From Jiangellaceae bacterium (GTDB taxonomy: Bacteria; Actinomycetota; Actinomycetes; Jiangellales; Jiangellaceae): 40,554 bases of DNA. The stretch is from contig JACVRX010000002.1 in NCBI GenBank assembly GCA_014534205.1, positions 1-40,554 of the forward strand. The letters run 5' to 3'. This document shows positions 32,076 to 40,554 of this stretch, piece after piece (the stretch's first letter is position 1; each line of letters opens with the position of its first letter). A model generated the notes under the pieces. The model had not been told where the DNA came from, did no database searches, and saw only the letters and a list, made by a program, of their open reading frames with translations. Made by a program: the position numbers and the translations under genes.

Positions 32076-34880
32076 GTGGCAAAGGTCCGGGTGTACGAGC
32101 TCGCCAAGGAGTTCGGCGTAGAGAGCAAGGTCGTGCTGGCCAAGCTGGGCGACCTCGGTGAGTTCGTTCGGTCGGCGTCGTCCACCGTAGAGGCGCCGGT
32201 CGTCCGCAAGCTCAAGGAGGCGTTCGCCGCCGCGCCGCCACCGGCGCCGGCGGCCAAGAAGGCGGTTGCGCCGAAGGCGGATGCGACCGCCGCACCGGAG
32301 CCGGTGAGGGAACCCCCCGCTGCCGTCCCTGTCGCGCCGCTCACAGCCGATCCGGCCGGGCTGCCCACGGAGCCGCGGCGAGACGGCACGCTGCGCCCCG
32401 AGCCGCCGGTGTCGCCGCCGACGGTCGCACCGGCTGCAGCCGCGGAGGCGCCGATGGCCCCGAAGCCGGGGCCAGGGGTGCCACGCCCCGGTACGGCCCG
32501 ACCCGGCGCTGTTCCCCGGCCGGGGAACAACCCGTTCGGCACCGACAGCACCGGCATGGGCAGCACCGGCATGGGCCGGCGCCCGGCGGGTCCACGACCA
32601 GGCAACAACCCGTTCTCGGCGGGCGGCAGCACCGGTATGCAGCGCCCGCAGGGTCGCCACGACGGCGCGCCCGCCGGGCCGCGCCCCTCGCCGGGCGCGA
32701 TGCCGCCCCGGCCGGGCGGCGGTGGCGCTGGTGGTCCCCGTCCGAGCCCCGGCATGATGCCGGACCGCCCCGGTGGCCCCCGAGTTCCAGGAGCAGGAGA
32801 TCGCGGTCGCGCCGGCGGGCCGGGCCGACCGGGTCCCGGTACGACCGAGCGTGGCCGGCCCGGCGCTGGTCGGCCCGGAGCCGGCCCCGGAGCCGGCTTC
32901 GGCGGTCGTAGCGCGCCCGCCGGCCTCGGTGGTCGTCCAGGTGCTGGCGGCCGCGGCCGCGGCGGCGCGGCCGGTGCCTTCGGCCGTCCCGGCGGCAAGC
33001 CGACGCGCGGCCGCAAGAGTAAGCGGCAGAAGCGCCAGGAGTACGACAACATGCAGGCGCCGACGATCGGCGGCATCCGGGTCCCGCGGGGGAACGGAGA
33101 GGTCGTCCGGCTGCCGCGCGGGGCGTCGCTCACCGACTTCGCCGAGCGCATCGACACTGAGGCGGGTGCGCTGGTACAGGTGCTGTTCCACCTCGGCGAG
33201 ATGGTGACTGCGACGCAGTCCGTCGACGAGGACACCTTCAAGCTGCTTGGTGCCGAGCTCGGTTACGACGTGCAAGTCGTCTCACCCGAGGACGAGGACC
33301 GCGAGCTGCTGGAGTCCTTCGCGATCGACTTCGAAGCCGAGGAGGACGATGAGGACCTGTTGCCGCGGCCGCCTGTCGTCACGGTCATGGGCCACGTCGA
33401 CCACGGCAAGACCAAACTTCTCGACGCCATCCGCAACGCGGACGTCGTCGAGGGTGAGGCCGGCGGCATCACCCAGCACATCGGTGCCTATCAAGTGCAC
33501 GTCGAGCACGAGGGTGCGGACCGCACCATCACCTTCATCGACACTCCGGGGCACGAGGCGTTCACCGCGATGCGAGCCCGCGGCGCTCAGGTGACCGACA
33601 TCGCGATCCTGGTGGTGGCCGCCGACGACGGCGTGATGCCGCAGACCGTGGAGGCGCTCAACCACGCGCAGGCTGCCGACGTGCCCATCGTCGTGGCGGT
33701 CAACAAGGTCGACCTACCCGGTGCGAACCCGGGCAAGATTCGCCAGCAGCTGACCGAGTACGGCCTGGTCGCCGAGGAGTACGGCGGTGACACCATGTTC
33801 GTCGACGTCTCCGCCAAGCAGCGGCTGGGCATCGAAAAGCTGCTCGAAGCGGTCATCCTCACCGCGGACGCGGCGCTGGACCTGCGGGCGAACCCGTTCG
33901 CGCTGGCCCGCGGCGTGGCGATCGAAGGACACCTGGACCGCGGCCGCGGCCCGGTCGCGACCGTGCTCGTGCAGCGCGGCACGCTGCACTCCGGTGACGC
34001 GATCGTCACTGGACAGTCGTACGGGCGGGTACGGGCGATGCTCGACGAGTTCGGGAAGCCGATCGAGGAGGCGGGACCGTCCCGCCCGGCCCAGGTCCTC
34101 GGTCTCACCAGCGTGCCGAACGCCGGCGACAAGTTCCTCGTCGCCGACGACGACCGCACCGCCCGGCAGATCGCCGAGAAGCGCGAGGCGATGGAGCGCA
34201 ACGCATCGCTTGCCAAGGCGCGCAAGCGAGTAACGCTCGAGGACTGGCTGGTGGCAAGCAAGGTCGAGACGCTCAACCTGATCATCAAGGGAGACGTCTC
34301 CGGCTCGGTGGAGGCGCTCGAGGACGCACTGCTCAAGATCGACGTCGGCGAGGACGTCACCCTGCGGATCATTCACCGCGGCGTCGGCGCGGTGACCGAC
34401 AACGACGTCAACCTGGCGTCGATCGACCAGGGCATCATCATCGCGTTCAACGTCCGGGCGGCGAAGAGCACCGAGCAGCTTGCCGAGCGGGAAGGCGTGG
34501 AGATCCGCTACTACTCGGTCATCTACCAGGCGATCGACGACATCGAGGCCGCGCTCAAGGGCATGCTCAAGCCGGAGTTCGAGGAAGTCGCCCTCGGGTC
34601 GGCGGAGGTCCGCGAAGTGTTCCGATCCTCGAAGTTCGGCAACATCGCCGGCTGCATGGTGGCGGGCGGCGTGATCCGCCGCAACGCCCGGGCGCGGCTG
34701 ATTCGCGACGGCGTCGTGGTGGCCGACAACCTGGCCATCGAGTCGCTGCGCCGGTTCAAGGACGACGTCACGGAGGTCCGCGAGGGCTTCGAATGCGGCA
34801 TCGGCCTCGGGTCGTTCAACGACATCAAGGTCGACGACCAGATCGAGACCTTCGAGGTGCGGGAGAAGCCGCGCAGCTGA
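32076..34880 (+). CDS. infB: translation initiation factor IF-2
   Basis: A 934-aa GTPase that brings initiator tRNA to the 30S subunit. The N-terminal IF2_N module ([20 protein letters not shown]) is followed by a long Pro/Gly/Arg-rich low-complexity region (about 60–320, with internal repeats such as RPGNNPF and STGMG). A second IF2_N-like part ([14 protein letters not shown]) and the G domain come next, with G1 [15 protein letters not shown] near residue 440, G3 [15 protein letters not shown] and G4 [13 protein letters not shown]. Domains II–IV complete the C-terminus, ending in the IF2 C2 domain. The GTG at 32076 follows GAGAGGGAG. Confidence 0.97.
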   Translation: MAKVRVYELAKEFGVESKVVLAKLGDLGEFVRSASSTVEAPVVRKLKEAFAAAPPPAPAAKKAVAPKADATAAPEPVREPPAAVPVAPLTADPAGLPTEPRRDGTLRPEPPVSPPTVAPAAAAEAPMAPKPGPGVPRPGTARPGAVPRPGNNPFGTDSTGMGSTGMGRRPAGPRPGNNPFSAGGSTGMQRPQGRHDGAPAGPRPSPGAMPPRPGGGGAGGPRPSPGMMPDRPGGPRVPGAGDRGRAGGPGRPGPGTTERGRPGAGRPGAGPGAGFGGRSAPAGLGGRPGAGGRGRGGAAGAFGRPGGKPTRGRKSKRQKRQEYDNMQAPTIGGIRVPRGNGEVVRLPRGASLTDFAERIDTEAGALVQVLFHLGEMVTATQSVDEDTFKLLGAELGYDVQVVSPEDEDRELLESFAIDFEAEEDDEDLLPRPPVVTVMGHVDHGKTKLLDAIRNADVVEGEAGGITQHIGAYQVHVEHEGADRTITFIDTPGHEAFTAMRARGAQVTDIAILVVAADDGVMPQTVEALNHAQAADVPIVVAVNKVDLPGANPGKIRQQLTEYGLVAEEYGGDTMFVDVSAKQRLGIEKLLEAVILTADAALDLRANPFALARGVAIEGHLDRGRGPVATVLVQRGTLHSGDAIVTGQSYGRVRAMLDEFGKPIEEAGPSRPAQVLGLTSVPNAGDKFLVADDDRTARQIAEKREAMERNASLAKARKRVTLEDWLVASKVETLNLIIKGDVSGSVEALEDALLKIDVGEDVTLRIIHRGVGAVTDNDVNLASIDQGIIIAFNVRAAKSTEQLAEREGVEIRYYSVIYQAIDDIEAALKGMLKPEFEEVALGSAEVREVFRSSKFGNIAGCMVAGGVIRRNARARLIRDGVVVADNLAIESLRRFKDDVTEVREGFECGIGLGSFNDIKVDDQIETFEVREKPRS

Positions 34881-34910
34881 GTCCAGTCGGTCACGTTCAG
34901 CCTGCCTCGC

Positions 34911-34957
34911 GGTGGTACACCAGGCTCGGGTGCCGCTCGGGTGCCTGGTGAACCACC
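34911..34957. repeat. large stem-loop between infB and ylxP
   Basis: GGTGGTACACCAGGC (34911–34925) pairs with GCCTGGTGAACCACC (34943–34957) at 14 of 15 positions; the only mismatch is A/A. The 17-nt loop holds a direct repeat (CTCGGGTGC-like). The CACCAGGC/GCCTGGTG core is also the core of the dispersed palindromic repeat. It may attenuate transcription after infB; no U-run follows. Confidence 0.65.
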
Positions 34958-35014
34958 GACTACGGTGCTGAAACCTGATGCAGTGGGTGGCGCGGAGGAG
35001 GAGGACGAGGGGGC

Positions 35015-35374
35015 GTGTTCACCGGCACGCTGAGCCTGGACCTGTTGCTCGGCGACGTCCGATCGCTCAAGCAGAAGCGCGCGGTCATCCGGCCGATCGT
35101 GGCCGACCTGCAGCGCCGGTTCCCTGTCGCCGCGGCGGAGGTCGGGCATCTCGACCTGCACCGGCGGGCGGAGCTCGGGATAGCTGTCGTCGCGGCGGAC
35201 CCAGGGCATTGCCACCGGCTGCTGGACGGCGCCGAACGGCTGGTCGCCCAGCGTCCAGAGGTCGACCTGCTGTCCGCGCACCGGGTGATCTACTCGAGTA
35301 CCGACGAGCCGGAAGGGAGCACGACGTGGCCGACCGAGCCCGCGCCCGAAAGCTGGCCGACCGGATCCGGGTGA
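35015..35374 (+). CDS. ylxP: DUF503 family protein YlxP
   Basis: A 119-aa protein of the DUF503/YlxP family, commonly located between infB and rbfA in Gram-positive bacteria. The N-terminal MFTGTLSLDLLLGDVRSLKQ and KRAVIRPIVADLQRRFPVAA, then AEVGHLDLHRRAELGIAVVA, match the family; the function is not well defined. The GTG at 35015 follows GGAGGAGGACGAGGGGG. The last 16 residues, read over the start of rbfA in another frame, look unlike the family and lengthen it beyond the usual 95–100 residues. The overlap with rbfA is 49 nt. Confidence 0.88.
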   Translation: MFTGTLSLDLLLGDVRSLKQKRAVIRPIVADLQRRFPVAAAEVGHLDLHRRAELGIAVVAADPGHCHRLLDGAERLVAQRPEVDLLSAHRVIYSSTDEPEGSTTWPTEPAPESWPTGSG

Positions 35375-35766
35375 TCGTCGCCGACACCCTGGAACGGCGG
35401 GTGAAAGATCCCCGGCTGGGTTTCGTCACCATCACCGAAGCCCGAGTGACGGGTGACCTGCGTGATGCGACGGTGTTCTACACGGTGTACGGGGACGCCT
35501 CGGCGCGTGCCGACACCGCGGCTGCGCTGGAAAGCGTCAAGGGCTTGCTCCGTAGTGAGGTGGGGCGGCAGACCGGGGTCCGCTTCACCCCGACTCTGAC
35601 GTTCGTGGCCGATGCGGTGCCGGAGAGCGCGGCCCGTATCGACGACCTCGTCCGGCGGGCGCGCGAGTCCGATGCCGAGGTGGCGCGCAGCGCGGCGCGG
35701 GCGTCGTTCGCGGGTGAGCCCGACCCGTACCGGTCGCCAGCGGGCCGCGAGGACCGCGTCGAGTGA
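35326..35766 (+). CDS. rbfA: ribosome-binding factor A
   Basis: A 146-aa 30S maturation factor with a KH-like fold. Family boxes are ARARKLADRIRVIVADTLER, VKDPRLGFVTITEARVTGDL and ATVFYTVYGD, with FTPTLTFVADAVPESAARID near the end. The GTG at 35326 follows GAAGGGAG and lies inside the 3′ end of ylxP. The ORF-track start at 34978 is in the ylxP region. The stop overlaps the truB GTG by four bases. Confidence 0.95.
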   Translation: MADRARARKLADRIRVIVADTLERRVKDPRLGFVTITEARVTGDLRDATVFYTVYGDASARADTAAALESVKGLLRSEVGRQTGVRFTPTLTFVADAVPESAARIDDLVRRARESDAEVARSAARASFAGEPDPYRSPAGREDRVE

Positions 35767-36686
35767 GTTTCGCAGCCCGGGGCGGGCTGGTTGTCGTCGA
35801 CAAGCCGGCCGGCTGGACCTCGCACGACGTCGTGGCGCGGATACGCAAGCTGACCGGCATCCGCAAGGCGGGTCACGCCGGCACGCTGGACCCGATGGCC
35901 ACCGGCGTCCTGGTCGTGGGCGTCGGGCGAGCCACCAGACTACTCGGCTACCTGACCGGTGCGGACAAGAGCTACTCCGGGACGATCCGGCTCGGTGCGG
36001 CGACGCTGACCGACGACGCCGAGGGCGACGTGGTGGGCGGCGCCGACGCGTCCGGCGTGACGGACGCAGCTGTGCGGGCCGAGACCAAGACCCTTACCGG
36101 CCAGATCCGGCAGGTTCCCAGTGCCGTCTCTGCGATCAAGGTCCGCGGAGTCAGGTCCTACACCAGAGCTCGAGCAGGCGAGCCGGTCGAGCTCGCCGCC
36201 CGCGACGTCATCGTGCACCGCTTCGACGTCGTGGCCATCCGGCGGGACGGAAGCTACGTCGACGTCGACGTCCACCTGGACTGCTCGTCCGGCACATACG
36301 TCCGCGCCGTGGCGCGCGATCTCGGTGCTGCCCTGGGCGTGGGCGGCCACCTGACCGTGCTCCGCCGCACCCGCGTCGGTCCCTTCGGCCTTGATGCGGC
36401 ATGCACGATGGACGAGCTCGGCCGGGAGTTCGTGTTGATGCCGCTGGAGCAAGCGGCGGGCGCGGCGTTTCCCCGGCTCGACGTCGACGCCGCGACGGCG
36501 GAGCGGGTCGCGCACGGAGCGCCGTTGCCGCGGACCGGTCGTGGGCCGGGACCTGTCGCGGTGTTCGGCCCGGAGGGCAAGCTGCTCTCGCTGGTCGAGG
36601 ACCGGGGTCCACGGGCAAAGCACCTGGTGGTGTTCGCCGACGGCGCCCCCGACGGGGCGGACGTCGAAACGGCGGAGCAGCCGTGA
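35763..36686 (+). CDS. truB: tRNA pseudouridine-55 synthase
   Basis: A 307-aa enzyme that makes pseudouridine 55 in the T-loop of tRNAs. The catalytic Asp43 is in KAGHAGTLDPMATGVLVVGV, preceded by VVDKPAGWTSHDVVA. LDCSSGTYVRAVARDLG and VGGHLTVLRRTRVGPF are also typical. A C-terminal domain follows (about 225–307). The GTG at 35763 overlaps the rbfA stop and the stop overlaps the ribF GTG, so the three genes are read as one coupled unit. Confidence 0.96.
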   Translation: MSFAARGGLVVVDKPAGWTSHDVVARIRKLTGIRKAGHAGTLDPMATGVLVVGVGRATRLLGYLTGADKSYSGTIRLGAATLTDDAEGDVVGGADASGVTDAAVRAETKTLTGQIRQVPSAVSAIKVRGVRSYTRARAGEPVELAARDVIVHRFDVVAIRRDGSYVDVDVHLDCSSGTYVRAVARDLGAALGVGGHLTVLRRTRVGPFGLDAACTMDELGREFVLMPLEQAAGAAFPRLDVDAATAERVAHGAPLPRTGRGPGPVAVFGPEGKLLSLVEDRGPRAKHLVVFADGAPDGADVETAEQP

Positions 36687-37621
36687 CCATCTGGCATTCG
36701 CCGGCCGAGGTCCCGAGGGACCTCGGCCCTACCGCGGTCACGATAGGAGTGTTCGACGGCGTGCACCGCGGGCACCGGGAGGTCGTCGGGCGGGCGGCGG
36801 AGCACGCGCGTGCGCTGGGCGTGCCGGCGGTGGCGATCACGTTCGACCCGCACCCGATGGTGGTGATCCGGCCGGAGGTCGCGCCACCGCTGCTGCTTCC
36901 GGTGGGCGGCCGGGCGGAGCTGCTGAAACAGGCAGGCGCGGACCACGTGCTGGTGCTGCTGTTCGGTCGGGAGCGGTCCGAGCAGAGTGCAGAGGACTTC
37001 GTCGCGGAGATCGTGGTCGACTTGCTGCATGCCAGGGCCGTCGTCGTCGGTTCCGACTTCCGGTTCGGCCACCGCGCCGCGGGCGACGTCCCGCTGCTAG
37101 AGCGGCTCGGCAAGGAACACGGCTTCGTGGTCGAGCTCCTCGACTCGATGGGCAACGCCATCGTGCCGCGCTGGTCCTCGACGCACATCCGGGAGCGGCT
37201 GCTCGTCGGGGATGTGGCGACCGCGGCGACGGCGCTCGGCCGTCCGTTCCGAGTTGGCGGCGTCGTGGTACGCGGGCACGGACGCGGCAGGGCGATGGGG
37301 TTTCCGACGGCCAACGTGCCCCCGCCGGAAGGGCAGGTCGTGCCGGCGGACGGCGTCTACGCCGGCTGGCTCACGCGGGTACCGGACGGCGAGCGCTGGC
37401 CGGCCGCGATCTCCGTCGGTACCAACCCGACGTTCGGCGGCGTCGAGCGCACTGTCGAAGCGTACGCACTGGACCGCGACGACCTGGAGCTGTACGGGGT
37501 GCCGGTCGCCGTGGAGTTCGTCGAGCGGATCCGCGGGCAGGTGAAGTTCGACTCCGTCGACGCGCTGGTGATGCGCATGCGCCGCGACGTCGAGGAAACC
37601 CACGCGCTGCTCGGCGTGTAG
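36683..37621 (+). CDS. ribF: bifunctional riboflavin kinase / FMN adenylyltransferase
   Basis: A 312-aa enzyme that makes FMN and FAD from riboflavin. The N-terminal adenylyltransferase domain has AVTIGVFDGVHRGHREVVGR, ITFDPHPMVVIRPE and VVVGSDFRFGHRAAGD. The C-terminal flavokinase domain has VVVRGHGRGRAMGFPTANV, ADGVYAGWL, ISVGTNPTFGG and VEFVERIRGQVKFDSVDALV. The GTG at 36683 overlaps the truB stop by four bases; the ORF-track start lies inside truB. It converges with the nitroreductase gene, with 6 nt between stops. Confidence 0.96.
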   Translation: MTIWHSPAEVPRDLGPTAVTIGVFDGVHRGHREVVGRAAEHARALGVPAVAITFDPHPMVVIRPEVAPPLLLPVGGRAELLKQAGADHVLVLLFGRERSEQSAEDFVAEIVVDLLHARAVVVGSDFRFGHRAAGDVPLLERLGKEHGFVVELLDSMGNAIVPRWSSTHIRERLLVGDVATAATALGRPFRVGGVVVRGHGRGRAMGFPTANVPPPEGQVVPADGVYAGWLTRVPDGERWPAAISVGTNPTFGGVERTVEAYALDRDDLELYGVPVAVEFVERIRGQVKFDSVDALVMRMRRDVEETHALLGV

Positions 37622-37627
37622 AGATCG

Positions 37628-38074
37628 TCAGGTCGACCCGCCGTCGACTGGTTGGAGCAACGCCACCGGGATCGTCCGCCGCGCTCGCCGTTCGTACCTC
37701 GCCAGCTTCGGCGCTTCAGCGAGCACCACGGTGTTCCACGTGGCGTCGCGTTCGGCGCCGACCAGCTCGCGCGGGCGGACCTTCAGCCGTTTCGCTCCGA
37801 CCTGAACATCGGCTAACTGCGCTGCGCGGAGGTTGCGGAACCAGTCGGGCTCACGCGGAGAGCCGGAGGCGGTGCCCCATACGACGAACCCGCTGGGCGT
37901 CTGCAAAAAGCGCACACAGGTCGCGCGCGGGATGCCGGTCCTCCTCCCTGGCGTCGTGATCACCAGCACCTTGACCTGTCTACTGGCCCTGGACGGCCGT
38001 CCGTTCAGAGTCCGGTACATCCAGACGCCGATCCGGTTCCCTACCCGTGTAAACCTGCGCTTCATGTTGCTCAC
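37628..38074 (-). CDS. nitroreductase/quinone reductase family protein (DDN-like)
   Basis: A 148-aa protein of the deazaflavin (F420)-dependent nitroreductase family (split-beta-barrel fold, DDN type). Recognisable pieces are VLVITTPGRRTGIPRATCVR, FVVWGTASGSPREPDWFRNL and RDATWNTVVLAEAPKL. F420 use is inferred from the family. The start is GTG at 38074, with an ATG at 38065 as the alternative; GGAAGAA lies upstream. Its minus-strand position between ribF and rpsO breaks the usual plus-strand run and suggests a later insertion. Confidence 0.88.
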   Translation of the reverse strand: MSNMKRRFTRVGNRIGVWMYRTLNGRPSRASRQVKVLVITTPGRRTGIPRATCVRFLQTPSGFVVWGTASGSPREPDWFRNLRAAQLADVQVGAKRLKVRPRELVGAERDATWNTVVLAEAPKLARYERRARRTIPVALLQPVDGGST

Positions 38075-38215
38075 GAGGCCGCATTCTTCCGGCCGCTGCG
38101 GCTACTGGTCGTACCAAGGAATGACCGAAGTCTGCGGCAGTAGCACGAGCTGCAGTGAACAGACTTGGATCACGGTGGATGCGGCCGCAATTACCGGCTG
38201 AACACCCGCCGCTGG

Positions 38216-38221
38216 TAGTCT
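38216..38221 (+). promoter_or_regulatory. candidate -10 box for rpsO
   Basis: TAGTCT (TANNNT) lies 88 nt before the rpsO GTG in the divergent gap after the nitroreductase gene. TTACCG at 38191 is a weak -35 candidate with a 19-bp spacer. Confidence 0.4.
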
Positions 38222-38309
38222 TTGCCTGCCGTCGGAACGGCCGCGGACGTCGAGAGAGCCCCGGTGGACGTGCCCGGGAGCGCCGCGCACCAACTTACGA
38301 AGGAGTTCC

Positions 38310-38579
38310 GTGTCGATCGACACTGCCACCAAACAGCAGATCATGGCGTCGCATGCCCGGTCCGAGGGCGACACGGGCTCTCCGGAGGTCCAGGTCGCGC
38401 TGCTCACGCACCGGATCAACCACCTCACCGAGCACCTCAAGGAGCACAAGCACGACCACCACAGCCGCCACGGTCTGCTGCTTCTCGTCGGGCGTCGGCG
38501 CCGGCTGCTCGGCTACCTGTCCCGCACCGACATCACGCGTTACCGCCAGCTGATCGAGAAGCTCGGTCTGCGGCGCTGA
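38310..38579 (+). CDS. rpsO: 30S ribosomal protein S15
   Basis: An 89-aa small-subunit protein that binds 16S rRNA early in assembly. It is full length: [40 protein letters not shown] and [20 protein letters not shown]. The GTG at 38310 follows GAAGGAG. It precedes pnp, as in most bacteria. Two hairpins lie in the 210-nt gap before pnp. Confidence 0.98.
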   Translation: MSIDTATKQQIMASHARSEGDTGSPEVQVALLTHRINHLTEHLKEHKHDHHSRHGLLLLVGRRRRLLGYLSRTDITRYRQLIEKLGLRR

Positions 38580-38593
38580 CCCGTGGCGTCCGG

Positions 38594-38617
38594 AGCGGTC
38601 CCCATCGGGAGGCCGCT
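38594..38617 (+). terminator. hairpin after rpsO (terminator or RNA-processing site)
   Basis: AGCGGTC pairs with GGCCGCT (one G·U), then CCC with GGG across a bulged A, around a 3-nt loop. It starts 15 nt after the rpsO stop and only a short pyrimidine stretch (TCCT) follows. In E. coli and Streptomyces the rpsO–pnp gap holds termination and RNase III sites; the same role here is inferred. Confidence 0.5.
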
Positions 38618-38655
38618 TCCTGGCATCGCATCCCACAACTGAACAACGACCACAA

Positions 38656-38670
38656 CCACCATTGAGGTGG
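38656..38670 (+). other. second small hairpin in the rpsO–pnp gap
   Basis: CCACC, loop ATTGA, GGTGG: a perfect 5-bp stem in an A/C-rich stretch. It is short and may be chance. Confidence 0.25.
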
Positions 38671-38789
38671 CCGAAGGAATGTCGCCGGTCCTCGGTAGTG
38701 GCATCCGGGATCCGCCAGGCGCCCGGGTGCTTCCATCGAAGACCGAACATCACCGCCGGCCACCCTCGAAACCCGAAGGAGGGTGACCC

Positions 38790-40554
38790 GTGACGGGTCG
38801 AGACATCCATACCGCCGAGGCCGTCATCGACAACGGCCGGTTCGGCACCCGCACCATCCGGTTCGAGACCGGACAACTCGCCGGGCAGGCCGCCGGATCC
38901 GCTGTGGCCTATCTCGACGACGAGACCATGCTGCTCTCCGCCACCACCGTGTCAAAACAGTCGCGGGAGCAGCTGGACTTCTTCCCGCTGACGATCGACG
39001 TCGAGGAGCGGATGTACGCGGCCGGGCGCATCCCCGGCTCGTTCTTCCGCCGTGAGGGCCGGCCCAGCGAGGAGGCCATCCTCACCTGCCGGCTCACCGA
39101 CCGGCCGCTCCGACCGTCGTTCGCCAAAGGACTGCGCCACGAGATCCAGATCATCGTCACCGTCATGTCGCTTCACCCGACGCACCTCTACGACGTCGTG
39201 GCGATCAACGCTGCGTCGGCTTCCACCCAGCTCGCCGGGTTGCCGTTCAACGGGCCCATCGGGGCGGTCCGCGTCGCGCTGATCGACGAGCAGTGGGTGG
39301 CGTTCCCCGATCACGCGCAGCTCGAGGACGCGGTCTTCGACATGGTGGTGGCCGGCCGGGTGCTTCCCGACGGCGACGTGGCGATAATGATGGTCGAAGC
39401 GGAGGCGACGGCGAGCACGTGGAGTCTTCTCCAGGCCGGCCGGCCGCGGCCCACAGAAGAAGTTGTCGCTGCCGGACTCGAGGCCGCCAAGCCGTTCATC
39501 ACCGCACTGTGCGAAGCCCAGCAGCGGCTGGCGGCCAGCGCCGCCAAGCCGGTCGGCGAGTACCCGCTCTACGTCGACTACACGGACGACGTCTACGCCG
39601 CCGTCGAAGCCGAGGTCCGGTCTGAGCTCGCGCAGGCGCTGACGATCCGGGCCAAGGTCGAGCGCGAGCACCGGATGGATGAGTTGCGGGAACGCGTACG
39701 CGACGTGCTCGGCGCCAAGCTCGAAGGCCGCGACAAGGAAGTTGCGGCGGCCTACCGAGCGCTGACCAGAGCGCTCGTCCGCGAACGCGTGCTGCGGGAC
39801 AAGGTGCGCATCGACGGCCGCGGCACGACGGACATCCGCACGCTGTCCGCCGAGGTCGGCCCGGTGCCGCGCGCGCACGGTTCCGCGCTGTTCGAGCGAG
39901 GAGAGACGCAGATCCTCGGCGTCACGACCCTGAACATGCTGAGCATGGAGCAGAAGCTGGACACGCTGGCGCCGGAGAAGTCCAAGCGCTACCTGCACCA
40001 CTACAACTTCCCGCCGTACTCCACCGGCGAGACCGGTCGGGTCGGCTCGCCGAAGCGCCGGGAAATCGGACACGGCGCACTGGCCGAGCGGGCGATGATC
40101 CCCGTGCTGCCGACGCGCGAGGAGTTCCCGTACGCAATCCGGCAGGTGTCCGAGGCACTCGGGTCCAACGGGTCGACCTCGATGGGGTCGGTCTGTGCCT
40201 CCACCATGTCCCTCCTCAACGCCGGCGTGCCGCTGCGCGCGCCGGTCGCAGGCATCGCGATGGGGCTGATCTCCGGGGAGGTGAACGGGCAGCGCGGCTA
40301 TGTCACGCTGACCGACATCCTGGGTGCCGAGGACGCCTTCGGTGACATGGACTTCAAGGTCGCCGGGACGCGGAACTTCGTCACCGCCATCCAGCTCGAC
40401 ACCAAGCTCGACGGCCTCCCCGCGAGCGTGCTCGCCGGGGCGCTCACCCAGGCGCGCGAGGCCCGCCTGCACATCCTCGACGTCATGTCCGAGGCGATCG
40501 ACGGCCCCGACGAGATGAGCCCGTACGCCCCGCGGGTGACCACGGTGCGCATCC
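38790..40554 (+). CDS. pnp: polyribonucleotide nucleotidyltransferase (3′ part off the window)
   Basis: The first 588 codons of PNPase, the phosphate-dependent 3′–5′ exoribonuclease of the degradosome. It is absent from the ORF track as one frame because it has no stop in the window. The first RNase PH domain ([55 protein letters not shown]), the all-alpha linker and the second RNase PH domain ([60 protein letters not shown]) are present and intact. The C-terminal KH and S1 domains lie beyond the window. The GTG at 38790 follows AAGGAGGGTGA and is the start in frame with the conserved N-terminus. Confidence 0.96.
   Translation, partial: MTGRDIHTAEAVIDNGRFGTRTIRFETGQLAGQAAGSAVAYLDDETMLLSATTVSKQSREQLDFFPLTIDVEERMYAAGRIPGSFFRREGRPSEEAILTCRLTDRPLRPSFAKGLRHEIQIIVTVMSLHPTHLYDVVAINAASASTQLAGLPFNGPIGAVRVALIDEQWVAFPDHAQLEDAVFDMVVAGRVLPDGDVAIMMVEAEATASTWSLLQAGRPRPTEEVVAAGLEAAKPFITALCEAQQRLAASAAKPVGEYPLYVDYTDDVYAAVEAEVRSELAQALTIRAKVEREHRMDELRERVRDVLGAKLEGRDKEVAAAYRALTRALVRERVLRDKVRIDGRGTTDIRTLSAEVGPVPRAHGSALFERGETQILGVTTLNMLSMEQKLDTLAPEKSKRYLHHYNFPPYSTGETGRVGSPKRREIGHGALAERAMIPVLPTREEFPYAIRQVSEALGSNGSTSMGSVCASTMSLLNAGVPLRAPVAGIAMGLISGEVNGQRGYVTLTDILGAEDAFGDMDFKVAGTRNFVTAIQLDTKLDGLPASVLAGALTQAREARLHILDVMSEAIDGPDEMSPYAPRVTTVRI

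Overview
The window is a GC-rich actinobacterial chromosome segment. The evidence is the visible base composition, heavy use of GTG starts, 4-nt stop/start overlaps, and a gene order that follows the mycobacterial/streptomycete core: rplS–lepB–rnhB–DUF2469–yraN–yifB–dprA–xerC, rpsB–tsf–pyrH–frr–cdsA, dxr–rseP–ispG–GNAT, proS–(DUF4439 pair)–rimP–nusA–ylxR–infB–rbfA–truB–ribF–rpsO–pnp. Nearly every housekeeping gene is intact. Only the first gene (a LuxR/LAL-like ATPase regulator, minus strand) and the last (pnp, plus strand) run off the window. The genus cannot be fixed from the sequence alone.

Layout. 1–890: a minus-strand regulator, translationally coupled to a 50-codon upstream ORF. 890–1317: a divergent intergenic region with a long-spaced inverted repeat, a worn copy of a dispersed repeat and the rplS promoter. 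1318–8381: rplS, signal peptidase, a Nudix hydrolase, RNase HII, DUF2469, then YraN/YifB/DprA/XerC (DNA uptake and recombination), tightly overlapped. 8265–9452: a secreted M23 peptidase-like protein and a small membrane protein on the minus strand. 9589–14807: a two-domain VOC protein, then the rpsB–tsf–pyrH–frr–cdsA block (translation, UMP synthesis, CDP-diacylglycerol). 14893–19799: an accessory block between cdsA and dxr with an ATP-grasp enzyme of unknown substrate, a DivIVA-motif/VOC fusion protein, an aldehyde dehydrogenase and an S66 LD-carboxypeptidase. 20007–24615: dxr, rseP, ispG and a DUF4081/GNAT protein (MEP isoprenoid pathway plus site-2 proteolysis). 24623–26672: a divergent alpha/beta hydrolase and a CapA-like lipoprotein, both apparently leaderless. 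26734–40554: proS, a ferritin-like lipoprotein pair, the nusA–infB operon, rbfA, truB, ribF, a DDN-type nitroreductase, rpsO and pnp.

Most notable non-gene signal: a dispersed intergenic element of about 81 bp, centred on a long palindrome (core ATCACCAGGCCTG/CAGGCCTGGTGAT). There are two near-identical copies (13210–13290 and 28833–28913, 74/81 identical by eye). They differ at one stem pair in a compensatory way. A worn third copy lies in reverse orientation at 1053–1130. A possible fourth copy at 19815–19980 is split by a seven-unit CTTTACGAGC tandem array upstream of dxr. Most notable protein: the DivIVA-motif/VOC fusion at 16402–17373, which keeps all four expected VOC metal-ligand positions and sits beside the unassigned ATP-grasp enzyme.
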